64,000 nt of DNA, from positions 49,503 through 113,502 of the IMG/VR virus record IMGVR_UViG_3300050343_000122; one strand, 5' to 3'. This DNA comes from a virus. The translations under genes were made by a program, and so were the position numbers. The first letter of the stretch is position 1, and each line of letters begins with the position of its first letter. A model generated the notes under the pieces. That model was not told the origin of the DNA. It made no database searches and saw only the letters and a list, made by a program, of their open reading frames with translations. Positions 43,034 to 50,559 of this stretch are shown here, piece by piece.

Positions 43034-43331
43034 AAACCAATTCTTTTATAAAAGAAAAGAAGCAGTGGAGGGAACAGACCCACAAGAATTTACTGAGTTC
43101 ACAGACAGCATTAACCTTGATAAGGTTATAAGATCTGTACAGATGTCTACTGATACTATTGTAGTGTTGTTAGATGATATGCATGAACGTATACAAGAGG
43201 TACCTAACATTAATCCTAAGAACAATAAGGTGATTGGGACAAAGAAGAAGACACAGGTATTTCAAACTGAGGCATATTTATCAGGAGATGATAAAGAAAG
43301 ATTTGAGAAACTAACTAATATAGAATTATGA
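43020..43331 (+). CDS. Hypothetical protein, 103 aa
   Basis: Helical, charged, starting 14 bases inside the previous gene and ending 4 bases into the GroES-like gene. Contains IVVLLDDMHERIQEVPNI (about 42-59). No recognised domain. Confidence 0.5.
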   Translation: MSYTRNQFFYKRKEAVEGTDPQEFTEFTDSINLDKVIRSVQMSTDTIVVLLDDMHERIQEVPNINPKNNKVIGTKKKTQVFQTEAYLSGDDKERFEKLTNIEL

Positions 43332-43624
43332 GTAAGAAACCATATAAAAGACTCTTAGGTAATCGTGTATATGTACACGTACCTGAAAGAAAGAAAAGTA
43401 AACTTGAAGTAGATGCTAACACTAAAGAAGCTCTACAGAGAGAAATGTTAAAAAAGATGTCTAAGCTTTTAGTTTATGATGTCGGAGATTTAGTAACACA
43501 TTTCAAACCAGGAGATGAGGTCTTAGTAGATCCAGGTAAATTAAAAGATGCACACTTGATACCTCTTACCGATGATCAAGAAGTTTTACTCTTATCTCCA
43601 TTTGATGTAATACATGTTTGGTAA
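43328..43624 (+). CDS. GroES-like co-chaperonin
   Basis: A 98-residue beta-barrel protein in the style of GroES / T4 gp31: LLGNRVYVHVPERKKSKLEV at the N-terminus, a mobile-loop-sized insertion (about 27-50), then VGDLVTHFKPGDEVLVDPG (the conserved VGDxVxxxGxxVxv pattern) and a C-terminal strand VLLLSPFDVIHVW. It would cap host GroEL, probably to fold the capsid protein. The stop shares bases with the next ATG (TAATG). Confidence 0.78.
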   Translation: MSKKPYKRLLGNRVYVHVPERKKSKLEVDANTKEALQREMLKKMSKLLVYDVGDLVTHFKPGDEVLVDPGKLKDAHLIPLTDDQEVLLLSPFDVIHVW

Positions 43625-44421
43625 TGGCTTACGATATAATATCAGGAACAGAAGCAGCTTATGTCATAGAAGACAACGATCTGCCTTTCATTTCCTGCAA
43701 GTGTATAACTTACGGAAGAACAGATTTATTAGTAGAAGCCTTACATAGCTTCCTTATTCAGGACTATCCAAAAGATAAGTGTGAACTAGTAATAGTTAAT
43801 GACTATCCTCTTCAAAAGTTACACTACTCTCACCCACAAGTAAAGATATACAATCTTGATACCACATTTCCTCTAATAGGAGAGAAAGAGAACTATGCTA
43901 TTGAAAGATGTCAAGGTCCTCTCATTGCTGTTTGGGATGATGATGATGTGGCCTTACCTAATCACCTCAACAATATAGCTAGACACTGGAAGGATGATAC
44001 TAATATTATTCACTGGAGAACAGGTATATACTATAACGAACCATCTATCACTTCTATAAGTGGTGTAGGTAACTCCGGTATTGTGTATAGTAAAGATGTA
44101 TGGGAAAGAATAGGTAAGAGTCCATTAGAAAATGCTGGTGGTGACATGACATTAACTGGAAAGATACACAAGTTAGGTGGTGTAGTAGAAGCTATATTAC
44201 CAGACAGTGAAGCTTCGTGGTTTTATATGTGGGGAGGTAGAGGTTATCATCAATCCGGTATGGGTACAGATGATGGATCAAGACCTGATATCATTAAACG
44301 TCACAGTGCTCATGTAGAATCACAGCGTAAAGCTGGTAAAGTACCTACAGGTGATATACATTTAGTGCCTGCATGGAAACAGGATTATAAACAAATGTTA
44401 AAAGACTATCTTAAAAAATGA
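43624..44421 (+). CDS. GT2-family glycosyltransferase, 265 aa
   Basis: I use the ATG at 43624 (TAATG overlap) rather than an upstream TTG. GT-A fold of family 2: PFISCKCITYGRTDLLVEAL (about 17-36), then IVNDYP, and the metal-binding acidic cluster IAVWDDDDVALPNHL (about 100-114). The acceptor side has a GGDMTLTGKIHKLGG segment (about 175-189). No membrane helices, so it is cytosolic. With the next two genes it forms a glycosylation cluster in the middle region, acting on virion proteins, phage DNA or host glycan; the target is not shown. Confidence 0.75.
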   Translation: MAYDIISGTEAAYVIEDNDLPFISCKCITYGRTDLLVEALHSFLIQDYPKDKCELVIVNDYPLQKLHYSHPQVKIYNLDTTFPLIGEKENYAIERCQGPLIAVWDDDDVALPNHLNNIARHWKDDTNIIHWRTGIYYNEPSITSISGVGNSGIVYSKDVWERIGKSPLENAGGDMTLTGKIHKLGGVVEAILPDSEASWFYMWGGRGYHQSGMGTDDGSRPDIIKRHSAHVESQRKAGKVPTGDIHLVPAWKQDYKQMLKDYLKK

Positions 44422-45071
44422 AGGTTTTAGTAACAAGTGCAAATTTTCCAGGCCAATTATGGAGTAAATGGATAGATCAGCAATCTTCTAAGTACGAGAT
44501 AGTATTTAATAGAATAGATGAGACCACACACTCTGCTAGAGAGTTAGCAATGCATCCTAGATTACGTGCTAAGATTCCTAAAATGTTAGCATGGGAAGAC
44601 AACCCAGGGTATGATTACTATATATGGATGGACTCTAATCAGTCACTAACCTCTCCTAAAGCTATTGAGAAGATGGTAGATCAATGTATAGGTAATGATG
44701 CATGTTTCTTTAAACACTCAGGTAGGTCCTCTGTACAACAAGAGGTTACATTTGTTTTAGAACAGATGCTAAAGGAAGATGAGTACTTACTGGATAGATA
44801 TAAAGGAGAATTAATGGCAGAACAGTTAAGTCATTATCTTCAGGATGAGAAGTGGAATGACAATCTTCTTATAGAGTGTACTGTTTTTATATACTCTAAA
44901 AATATTGTAAAGAATAGAGAGTATAATTTAATGAAAGAGTGGTTTTATCATAATTGTATATGGTCAGTTCAAGATCAAATAAGTCTACCGTACTTACTTA
45001 ATAGGTTCAGGACTAAATATAAGATCTGGGATCAAAATGTATGGAGTAATGATTACACCTACTATAGTTAA
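44418..45071 (+). CDS. GT-A-like glycosyltransferase, TOD1/MUCI70-type, 217 aa
   Basis: Starts KVLVTSANFPGQLWSKW. Contains ARELAMHPRLRAKIPKML (about 39-56) and DYYIWMDSNQSLTS (about 72-85), where the Asp-Ser-Asn replaces the DxD metal motif. This pattern recalls TOD1/MUCI70-like (DUF616) transferases. It overlaps the GT2 gene by 4 bases and precedes a DUF6165-type gene, so the three probably act together. Target unknown. Confidence 0.6.
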   Translation: MKVLVTSANFPGQLWSKWIDQQSSKYEIVFNRIDETTHSARELAMHPRLRAKIPKMLAWEDNPGYDYYIWMDSNQSLTSPKAIEKMVDQCIGNDACFFKHSGRSSVQQEVTFVLEQMLKEDEYLLDRYKGELMAEQLSHYLQDEKWNDNLLIECTVFIYSKNIVKNREYNLMKEWFYHNCIWSVQDQISLPYLLNRFRTKYKIWDQNVWSNDYTYYS

Positions 45072-45074
45072 AAG

Positions 45075-45452
45075 ATGAAAATAGAAGTATCAAACGGAGA
45101 AATATTAGATAAGCTTACTATATTAAATCTAAAGCTAGACTTTATCAATGATCCAAATAAGTTAGCTAATATTAGAAAAGAAGCTGCAGAACTTAATCCT
45201 ATAGCAACTGACATGTTTCAGAATTATGGAGAGGAATTAAGGGACCTTTACGAAGATTTGTCAACAATAAATACCAAACTTTGGTATATAGAAGACTGGA
45301 TAAGAGATTTTGAGAAAGAAGAATCCTTTGGTCAAGACTTTATAGACTTAGCCAGGTCAGTGTATATTACAAATGACAAAAGGAGTGAAGTTAAAAAGAA
45401 AATAAATATACTAACAGATTCAGAATTCATAGAAGAAAAGTCTTATGAATAA
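45075..45452 (+). CDS. DUF6165-type protein associated with glycosyltransferases
   Basis: A 125-residue helical protein: EVSNGEILDKLTILNLKLDFI (first 24), ANIRKEAAELN, LWYIEDWIRDFE, FIDLARSVYITNDKRSEVKK and a Glu/Lys/Ser end (FIEEKSYE). This repeated pattern (EILDKxTIL, LARSVYxxND, EEKSY) is the one I associate with DUF6165, usually found next to glycosyltransferases as here. Molecular role not known. Confidence 0.65.
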   Translation: MKIEVSNGEILDKLTILNLKLDFINDPNKLANIRKEAAELNPIATDMFQNYGEELRDLYEDLSTINTKLWYIEDWIRDFEKEESFGQDFIDLARSVYITNDKRSEVKKKINILTDSEFIEEKSYE

Positions 45453-45567
45453 ACTATTTAACATTATAAAATACACTATAATATCTTCACTTCTTTTGCT
45501 TGCAGTGAGTGGAATATTGTTTTGTATAATACAAGTTATTATTGACCCTGCATTTAGAATTGACTAA
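45445..45567 (+). CDS. Small membrane protein, 40 aa
   Basis: A 40-residue ORF with one long hydrophobic helix (about residues 8-34), overlapping the DUF6165 gene by 8 bases and the next gene by one (TAATG). Confidence 0.45.
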   Translation: MNKLFNIIKYTIISSLLLLAVSGILFCIIQVIIDPAFRID

Positions 45568-45716
45568 TGAGCATAGAAGACATAGTATATAGTGCTGAAG
45601 AACACGGTAGAAGAAATCTTCTATTCAATGAAGTGAGCATATTAAGAAAAAAAACTCCTAATAGAGATCTAACAGAGATATATGAAGAGGCTTATAGAAC
45701 AGTGATGAATACCTAA
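45567..45716 (+). CDS. Charged mini-protein, 49 aa
   Basis: Soluble, helical, Glu/Arg-rich (MSIEDIVYSAEEHGRRNLLF...). TAATG coupling with the previous gene. Function unknown. Confidence 0.4.
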   Translation: MSIEDIVYSAEEHGRRNLLFNEVSILRKKTPNRDLTEIYEEAYRTVMNT

Positions 45717-45719
45717 GAT

Positions 45720-45815
45720 ATGAAAGAGAAATATATGAAGATTATAGCTTGGACTATAGTAATAGCGATCACAATAGTTATATGGAGCAGTTTATATAAC
45801 TTAATAATGGGATAA
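45720..45815 (+). CDS. Membrane mini-protein, 31 aa
   Basis: One hydrophobic helix (IIAWTIVIAITIVIW) after a basic start; TAATG-coupled to the next gene. Its short length makes it a weak call on its own, but the coupling supports it. Confidence 0.4.
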   Translation: MKEKYMKIIAWTIVIAITIVIWSSLYNLIMG

Positions 45816-46009
45816 TGAAAAAGATAAAAGCTACATGGAGACCACTACTTAGAGCAATGGTTAGAGACAGAAGATTATCTCCTATAGAAAGACTAGCCAC
45901 AAGATTTGGTTACATGGGTGTGGGCTTTCTTATAGCAGGTCAGTGGACCATCAATCCTGTATTGTATATGCTGGGATTCTACCTGTGTACTTATACAGGT
46001 TTCAACTAG
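45815..46009 (+). CDS. Membrane protein, 64 aa, last rightward gene
   Basis: A basic N-terminal half (KATWRPLLRAMVRDRRLSP) and one or two hydrophobic helices (about 32-60). Followed after about 75 bases by the convergent terminator at 46085-46111. Function unknown. Confidence 0.5.
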   Translation: MKKIKATWRPLLRAMVRDRRLSPIERLATRFGYMGVGFLIAGQWTINPVLYMLGFYLCTYTGFN

Positions 46010-46084
46010 AAGACAGTGGAATCTAGTGATACTACAACTTAATGGACTACTAGCGTGGACCATTCACTTCATAAACTCTATGTA

Positions 46085-46111
46085 ATAAAAAAGCCTCAAT
46101 TAAGAGGCTTT
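46085..46111 (-). terminator. Terminator between convergent operons
   Basis: An 8-bp stem AAAGCCTC/GAGGCTTT with a 6-base loop. On the minus strand the 3' arm is extended by three more T (TTTTTT ATT), which ends the operon of basic proteins. The same hairpin may also slow rightward transcripts, which have fewer T. 46010-46084 holds nothing else. Confidence 0.75.
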
Positions 46112-46117
46112 ACTATA

Positions 46118-46402
46118 TTACTTACATCCCATTTTGCACTTACGTGTTGAGCCACCTTTTTTCATATAGGCTTTACGTGCAGTCTTTCTAACCATACCTT
46201 TCTTGGTACCTGACTTTGCATAGCCCATTTTATTACGTACAGCTGTAGCTAGTTTCTTAAGTCCTTTCTGTGAAGGTTTAGGTGTCTTTAATCCAGCTTT
46301 CATTGTTTTACCTTTTTTAGCTTTCATAGATTTACCGTATCCAGCTTTTTTTACATAAGCTTTACGAGCTGTTTTACGTACCATTCCTTTTTTTGTTCCC
46401 AT
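46118..46402 (-). CDS. Lys-rich basic protein with internal duplication, 94 aa
   Basis: About one third Lys/Arg. A unit of about 15 residues (GTKKGMVRKTARKAY) occurs twice, at residues 2-16 and 68-82, each followed by MKKGG- or VKKAGY-like sequence. The C-terminus has two Cys (CKMGCK). The composition is protamine- or histone-tail-like. It probably binds DNA inside the virion or nucleoid. Last gene of a run of five similar basic genes. Confidence 0.6.
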   Translation of the reverse strand: MGTKKGMVRKTARKAYVKKAGYGKSMKAKKGKTMKAGLKTPKPSQKGLKKLATAVRNKMGYAKSGTKKGMVRKTARKAYMKKGGSTRKCKMGCK

Positions 46403-46423
46403 TTTATTTAGATTATTTGAGGT

Positions 46424-46720
46424 TTAACATTTCCACCTGCGTCTAGCTTGTCTTATTCTAGAATTAGGATCATTTTTAGTTTTTGCACTGCTGCGTTTTA
46501 ACTGCCCCAAACTTCTAGCACAGTAAGATTTGCGTCTCTTAGCTGATTTAGATCCCTTTTTTACTTTACCAGTAACGGCTGTCTTTAGCTTACTACCAGG
46601 ATTAGCACGCCTGTATGCTGCTACTCCTTTCTTAGTCATACCAGCTCCAGACTTAGTCTTCCGATAGTTACCACCTTTTCCGGTAGTCTTACGAATTGCT
46701 TTTGCTCTTTTTCTAGCCAT
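46424..46720 (-). CDS. Arg/Lys-rich protein, 98 aa
   Basis: Features the segment MTKKGVAAYRRANPGSKLKTAV, then SAKRRKSYCARSLGQ and DPNSRIRQARRRWKC at the C-terminus. This pattern (KGVxAYRRxNPGSKL..., RKSxCARS, RLRQARRRWxC) occurs in small basic proteins of many aquatic phages and viruses (I recall it under a DUF name, possibly DUF6321; unverified). Two Cys and regular Arg spacing suggest folded DNA binding. It touches its neighbours' stop and start codons. Confidence 0.6.
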   Translation of the reverse strand: MARKRAKAIRKTTGKGGNYRKTKSGAGMTKKGVAAYRRANPGSKLKTAVTGKVKKGSKSAKRRKSYCARSLGQLKRSSAKTKNDPNSRIRQARRRWKC

Positions 46721-46986
46721 TACTTTTTCTTTTTACGTTTAGCACCCATCTTTTTAAAAGTCTTTGCAAGTGCTTTAGCTCTCCCTGTACAACCTTTCTT
46801 GGTTATAGGAGTGCACTTACCTTTGGTGCCTCGTTTTTTGATAGACTTATTTACTGACTGTATCCAGTTTTTCTTCTTAGCCTTACCACCTTTTTTAAGT
46901 TTCTTAGCTCCTTGTTGCATGTTAGATCCATACTGAGCCTTTTTCTTTCCATACTTTGTGTATGTAGCTTTTTTACGTATAGGCAT
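46720..46986 (-). CDS. Lys-rich basic protein, 88 aa
   Basis: Lys/Gly/Thr-rich throughout (PIRKKATYTKYGKKKAQYG at the start; KKMGAKRKKKK at the end), two Cys near the middle (GKCTPITKKGCTG). Start and stop codons abut those of the neighbours. DNA-binding or packaging-related by composition only. Confidence 0.55.
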   Translation of the reverse strand: MPIRKKATYTKYGKKKAQYGSNMQQGAKKLKKGGKAKKKNWIQSVNKSIKKRGTKGKCTPITKKGCTGRAKALAKTFKKMGAKRKKKK

Positions 46987-47252
46987 TACTTTTTCTTTTT
47001 AGATTTACGTTTACGAAGAGCACTTGTTCTTCTACCCATACCCACTCTTTTCTTCTCAGCTACAACTGCAGCCTTACGCTTGCCCACACCTTTCCAGGTT
47101 ACTGGTGTCTTCTTGCTAACTTTTTTACTAGGACGACATTTCTTAACGCCTTTATTTTTGGAAGATCCACAGGCATTACCTTTTTCATCTTTCCATTTCT
47201 CTTTAAACCAACGTTTAAGAGCAGCACCTTTCTTTGTCTTTCTAACTGCCAT
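46986..47252 (-). CDS. Basic protein of DUF5872-like type, 88 aa
   Basis: Start taken at 47252 (MAVRKTKKGAALKRWFKEK); the longer frame runs back through the neighbouring gene. The segment KGAALKRWFKEKWKD with Gly/Cys and KKCRPSKKVSKKTP is a pattern I recall from DUF5872-type proteins in large DNA viruses and aquatic phages (not checked). The C-terminus is a Lys/Arg tail. A histone- or protamine-like role in DNA compaction is inferred. Confidence 0.55.
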   Translation of the reverse strand: MAVRKTKKGAALKRWFKEKWKDEKGNACGSSKNKGVKKCRPSKKVSKKTPVTWKGVGKRKAAVVAEKKRVGMGRRTSALRKRKSKKKK

Positions 47253-47256
47253 GATA

Positions 47257-47451
47257 CTATTTCTTTCCAGCTTTACGCTTTCTACATTTAGCAATAGCAC
47301 CACTAGCATAAGCAGAAGGGAAGACTCTATACCTAGCCTTGACACTGTGATAGCACGCATCATGATTAGGTTTAGAAGACTTCCCTTTTTTAGCCTTGAC
47401 TACCTTTTTACGTACTCTCCCTCCTACTTTAGATTTCCGTTTAACAGCCAT
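47257..47451 (-). CDS. Basic protein, 64 aa
   Basis: A Lys/Arg-rich 64-residue protein with a structured-looking core HDACYHSVKARYRVFPSAY then ASGAIAKCRKRKAGKK. This fits the small CYxxVKxRYxxxPSAYASGxxxxC family in aquatic viruses, from memory. Two Cys could be linked. First of the five basic genes in transcription order. Confidence 0.55.
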   Translation of the reverse strand: MAVKRKSKVGGRVRKKVVKAKKGKSSKPNHDACYHSVKARYRVFPSAYASGAIAKCRKRKAGKK

Positions 47452-47463
47452 AATTTGTTTTGT

Positions 47464-47733
47464 TTATTCCACAGCCTGTAAAGTTGGTTGTGGTTGTTCA
47501 GAGTTTTCTTCTTGTGCTTCTTTAATCACACCGCCTTCAACTCCTTGTTTCATTATCTTTTCGATTACATCATTAGTTTGCATCATCAACTGGTATTTAC
47601 CAGCTTCTTCTGTTGCTAAATATGATCTAACCATGTTCAGTATTAAACCGAACTCTTGTCCTGAAATTTCAAACTTATCCTCAGGTTTCCAAGTGTACCT
47701 GCTGTTAGGATTGTACTGTGCATTATCTGCCAT
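47464..47733 (-). CDS. Hypothetical virion-operon protein, 89 aa
   Basis: Soluble, neutral-acidic, helical 89-residue protein (FGLILNMVRSYLATEEAGKYQ in the centre; Pro/Gln/Glu-rich end). It is quite unlike the basic run that follows it in the operon. A promoter-like box lies just upstream (47764-47771). Confidence 0.5.
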   Translation of the reverse strand: MADNAQYNPNSRYTWKPEDKFEISGQEFGLILNMVRSYLATEEAGKYQLMMQTNDVIEKIMKQGVEGGVIKEAQEENSEQPQPTLQAVE

Positions 47734-47763
47734 TTTATTTGATTTTAAAAGTTAATATAGAAA

Positions 47764-47771
47764 CAAATGTA
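47764..47771 (-). promoter_or_regulatory. Possible promoter for the basic-protein run
   Basis: On the minus strand TACATTTG matches TAnnTTTG, about 31 bases before the start of the 89-residue gene (47733). A weak CTTG lies 16 bases further upstream. This could raise expression of the basic proteins above that of the genes before them. Confidence 0.4.
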
Positions 47772-47779
47772 CTACATTT

Positions 47780-48070
47780 TTACTCTCCAAGCAAGTTTAT
47801 TCTAAAAACTATCGTTCCGGAAGACTTGATACTCTTAGACAGATCTAACCTAATTTTAAATAGGTTATGTAGTTTAAGTATTTCTTGTAATAAAGACTCT
47901 CCATACCTGGGCATGCTAGGTGCAATTCTAAATATGTAGGACTCACCACTCTTAGTAATTTGCATACTAGAGTATTCATCAATAGAGTCGATCACTCCTT
48001 CTAAGTGAGCAAAGTAAACTTTGTCATTCTCACGCATTATTTCTGGAAAGAATTTTCTGTGTATCTCCAT
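47780..48070 (-). CDS. Hypothetical protein, 96 aa
   Basis: A mixed alpha/beta 96-residue protein (VIDSIDEYSSMQITKSGESYIFRIA in the middle; Leu/Ile-rich C-terminus). No motif. It is the gene between the structural 147-residue gene and the promoter at 47764. Confidence 0.5.
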   Translation of the reverse strand: MEIHRKFFPEIMRENDKVYFAHLEGVIDSIDEYSSMQITKSGESYIFRIAPSMPRYGESLLQEILKLHNLFKIRLDLSKSIKSSGTIVFRINLLGE

Positions 48071-48128
48071 CGATTAGTATATAAACCCAGGGACACTGGG
48101 TCCCTGAGCTATATAGTTTGTAGTTAAT

Positions 48129-48572
48129 TTACGCACATAGATTTACTGCAGTTACAATTCCGTCAACTGCTACTTGTACATTCCAATCTTGTCCATCTGT
48201 ACTTGCAACTCTGTGATATGCTCCGTCTCCATCATATGGATTTTGTCCAGATGCATCTCTGTAGATTATGTCACCAATAGCTATAGCAGGACCTGCTGCT
48301 AATTTAAGATAGACAGTAGTGTCTAGTGTTAACGCACATGCATCAGCTCCATCAGAGGCTTCAGAAATTTGTCCTCCTGGATATACGATTGCTGCTGTTG
48401 TAGTTGATGTTGTAGTAGGATAACAGCACTCGTATGCTATATCTTGTGGTAATTGCTTCCAATTTCCCACTTTAGGTATCTTGCGTCTTAAGACAAGAGA
48501 ACCAGCTACTACACGTCCAGATCCATCATATCTGACGTACGCATTCAAAGGTCTTTTGTTAATGCTTCCCAT
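48129..48572 (-). CDS. Virion protein with Cys-Tyr-Pro-poly-Thr linker, 147 aa
   Basis: The N-terminal 50 residues form a short domain ending CCYPTTTSTTTAAIVYPGGQ, that is a Cys pair followed by a Thr-rich tract. The C-terminal 90 residues look like a beta-sandwich or head-fibre domain (YLKLAAGPAIAIGDIIYRDASGQ...). The Thr tract is of the same kind as in 2593-3732, 49638-49772, 74-1813 and the giant fibre. Probably a minor fibre or decoration protein, and a candidate acceptor of the adjacent glycosyltransferase. Confidence 0.6.
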   Translation of the reverse strand: MGSINKRPLNAYVRYDGSGRVVAGSLVLRRKIPKVGNWKQLPQDIAYECCYPTTTSTTTAAIVYPGGQISEASDGADACALTLDTTVYLKLAAGPAIAIGDIIYRDASGQNPYDGDGAYHRVASTDGQDWNVQVAVDGIVTAVNLCA

Positions 48573-48591
48573 TTTAATTTGTTTTAAAGGG

Positions 48592-49611
48592 TTAGTAATT
48601 TAGGTTATATTTAGTTTTTAACTCATGTAATTTCATTGCATAAAAACCAGTGCAATGTTTCATACTTTTCTCGTTGTTTAAAACAACGTCTAAGTGAGGG
48701 TCTGCCATAGGATCTGATCCTGAATGGTACTTCCCTTTGTAAAAACACGGATACCCACCTTGCTCAGTGGATACAATACCAGCATTGTGGTATATAGGGT
48801 GTGTCTTTAGTTTAGTTACTGGGTCTGGTCCCCAGGAGAATCCCATTTCTGGAATCACTTTAACTTCTTTTTCTCTTACCCAAAGGTTCCATAACACGGC
48901 CCACATGTCTGCACACCATGATTGAAATCCAGCATTTTCATCTTTAAAGAACTCTCTGTTTACTTGCTGTAGATAAGTTCTAATCAGTATACAATCATTC
49001 ATAACCTTGCTCCAGAAAGATGCATCTATACCTTTAATTAGATATTGTGCACCGCCAGAATGATCTTTGTTTTCTTCAGCTAATTCTCTGCTTATACCAA
49101 CTACGCTTCCTATCTCTGCTAAGATGTCTCTGTTCTTATACTCTTCAACCTTGTCCGGTAGTACTTGGTTCACCTTACTGTCAAAGTAGAAGGAATTGAT
49201 ATAACTGTTTGTATCTGATACATAACATACATCATCTTCAATGAAATCATCTACGTTAAAGTCTTCTGTCCAAAGGATATCAGAGTCACAATAAAAAACA
49301 GTAGCGTCCTTCATCTCTGGGTTTTCTGACCAGTACTTCCACAATAACCAAGGTCGTAAGACAGGTATGTATATACTAATAAGATTATTAAGAGCACCTT
49401 CTTCATCTTTATAAAAGTTGAATTCAGCTTCTGGATATAGATCAACAATCTTTTTCCACTTTTCGTTAAAAGGTCTAACTTTAGGTGTATAGACTAAAAC
49501 AATTGCGTTGTGCACTTGTCCCATTTCTTTTAAACTTTCCAGCCACATGTGAACTTGCCATGTGTAGTACGTATCATCCGGTTGAGCACAGATGTATTTC
49601 ATTTGTTCCAT
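48592..49611 (-). CDS. GT-A glycosyltransferase in the virion operon, 339 aa
   Basis: A cytosolic transferase with a Rossmann-like start (KYICAQPDDTYYTWQVHMW), a metal-binding DxD in DATVFYCDSDILW (about 102-114), then GGAQYLIKGIDASFW and a conserved-looking HPIYHNAGIVS near residue 277. This is the layout of GT-A retaining transferases acting on peptide-linked glycans (plant hydroxyproline arabinosyltransferase-like proteins are one comparison). It lies between two genes whose products carry poly-Thr tracts (48129-48572 and 49638-49772), so it may modify them. Not recognised to family level. Confidence 0.7.
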   Translation of the reverse strand: MEQMKYICAQPDDTYYTWQVHMWLESLKEMGQVHNAIVLVYTPKVRPFNEKWKKIVDLYPEAEFNFYKDEEGALNNLISIYIPVLRPWLLWKYWSENPEMKDATVFYCDSDILWTEDFNVDDFIEDDVCYVSDTNSYINSFYFDSKVNQVLPDKVEEYKNRDILAEIGSVVGISRELAEENKDHSGGAQYLIKGIDASFWSKVMNDCILIRTYLQQVNREFFKDENAGFQSWCADMWAVLWNLWVREKEVKVIPEMGFSWGPDPVTKLKTHPIYHNAGIVSTEQGGYPCFYKGKYHSGSDPMADPHLDVVLNNEKSMKHCTGFYAMKLHELKTKYNLNY

Positions 49612-49637
49612 TATGTAGTTATTGGTTTTAGTTTATG

Positions 49638-49772
49638 TTACGGTGCAGTGGTAGTGGTAGTTGTTGTGTTAACTTTTCCTGTAACATTGATTAGTCTTTC
49701 TAGCTGCTTGGATATTCTCCAAAGCATTTGATCTGTGTAGCCTGAATTGACAGGTCTTGGAGGTATTGCCAT
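49638..49772 (-). CDS. 44-residue protein ending in a poly-Thr tail
   Basis: MAIPPRPVNSGYTDQMLWRI is followed by a short helix (SKQLERLINVTGKV) and then Asn, seven Thr, Ala, Pro at the C-terminus. The helical start resembles the N-termini of other appendage proteins here, and the end is nothing but a Thr tract, like a free-standing glycosylation or anchoring tail. It lies just upstream of the glycosyltransferase gene, 26 bases apart. Confidence 0.6.
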   Translation of the reverse strand: MAIPPRPVNSGYTDQMLWRISKQLERLINVTGKVNTTTTTTTAP

Positions 49773-49788
49773 GATGTTTCTTTTTTAA

Positions 49789-49821
49789 CAAATTTATTAA
49801 TATTTTACAAATTATTTCAAC
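49789..49821 (-). promoter_or_regulatory. Possible internal promoter
   Basis: Minus-strand TAAATTTG (49796-49789) matches TAnnTTTG, 17 bases before the 44-residue gene, with GTTG 21 bases upstream. It would give the glycosyltransferase/poly-Thr genes a promoter separate from the lysis genes. AT-rich surroundings make chance matches possible. Confidence 0.4.
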
Positions 49822-49850
49822 ATTTTATCAAATTAAAATAATCACTTTAA

Positions 49851-50315
49851 TTAGAATATCTTATATCTCACTACAATACCATAACCGCCTGGGTTATTAG
49901 GCTGTACAAAAATTCTAGCACCGATATCTATTTTAGATAGGCCCACGGTAACTTCCCCAAATAGTATGGGATTGGTGAGTGTAATTTGATCTGTCTGGAC
50001 ACCTAGATAGCCTCCGAAGTTTAGCTTCTTTTTAGCATCAATGATATCCTGCTGTGTTGATATGTACTCTTCCTGGGACATGATTATCTTATCCTTGTTC
50101 TCCAGGCGTTTAAGAAAGTCTATCTCTTTATTCTGCAAGAGTGATATCCTATCTTCTAACTTTTTAGTTATTAGTTTTAGGTTGTCGTACTTAATTAGAT
50201 CCTTTATTATCTGTCTAGCCTGAGTTTCATTCAGTACTACGACTGGGGTATCTGTCTGTGAAAAACTCTTGAAGCTCACTAATAGGCATAGAATCAACCA
50301 CTTTAATTTGTACAT
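49851..50315 (-). CDS. Secreted protein with outer-membrane-like C-terminus (possible outer spanin), 154 aa
   Basis: Residues 1-20 form a signal peptide (KLKWLILCLLVSFKSFSQ; no lipobox Cys). A coiled-coil helix follows (about 30-105), then beta strands with aromatic residues ending in YGIVVRYKIF, a C-terminal Phe as in BAM-dependent outer-membrane barrels. The gene starts inside the 110-residue inner-membrane gene (89-base overlap in another frame), the arrangement of Rz/Rz1 spanin genes. An outer-membrane beta-strand anchor in place of a lipoprotein would be unusual. Confidence 0.55.
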   Translation of the reverse strand: MYKLKWLILCLLVSFKSFSQTDTPVVVLNETQARQIIKDLIKYDNLKLITKKLEDRISLLQNKEIDFLKRLENKDKIIMSQEEYISTQQDIIDAKKKLNFGGYLGVQTDQITLTNPILFGEVTVGLSKIDIGARIFVQPNNPGGYGIVVRYKIF

Positions 50316-50559
50316 ATTCCTTTTCTTTGATGGTTTGTATTTCTTTCACTACAACAGCATCAGCTGTGTTCAGAGAATCTATTTTCTTCTGGAGCTTTCT
50401 GTCCTTCTCTTTATAGATTTCAATCTGATTTTCTATCTTCTCTAGTTTTAACTTATAAAGTTCAACTTCTTTTGAAGATTCATAACTTGTCCATAACAGA
50501 ACAAGAATTATAAAAATGCCAAACCATTGGTTTCTTATAAAATTTATCACTTGCATCAT
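50227..50559 (-). CDS. Inner-membrane coiled-coil protein (Rz-like i-spanin), 110 aa
   Basis: One N-terminal membrane helix (WFGIFIILVLLWTSY, about 12-26) and a periplasmic coiled coil (LYKLKLEKIENQIEIYKEK and following). It directly follows the lysin gene (4-base overlap) and is overlapped by the secreted 154-residue gene. Topology, size and place fit an i-spanin, which with an outer partner fuses the inner and outer membranes at lysis. Confidence 0.65.
   Translation of the reverse strand: MMQVINFIRNQWFGIFIILVLLWTSYESSKEVELYKLKLEKIENQIEIYKEKDRKLQKKIDSLNTADAVVVKEIQTIKEKEYVQIKVVDSMPISELQEFFTDRYPSRSTE

Noticed and set aside
46912-47481. Plus-strand ORF of 189 codons opposite the basic-protein genes
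   Set aside because: Opposite strand of Lys-rich genes (AAA/AAG gives TTT/CTT, Phe/Leu codons), producing a spurious hydrophobic ORF. No leader and it covers four good genes.
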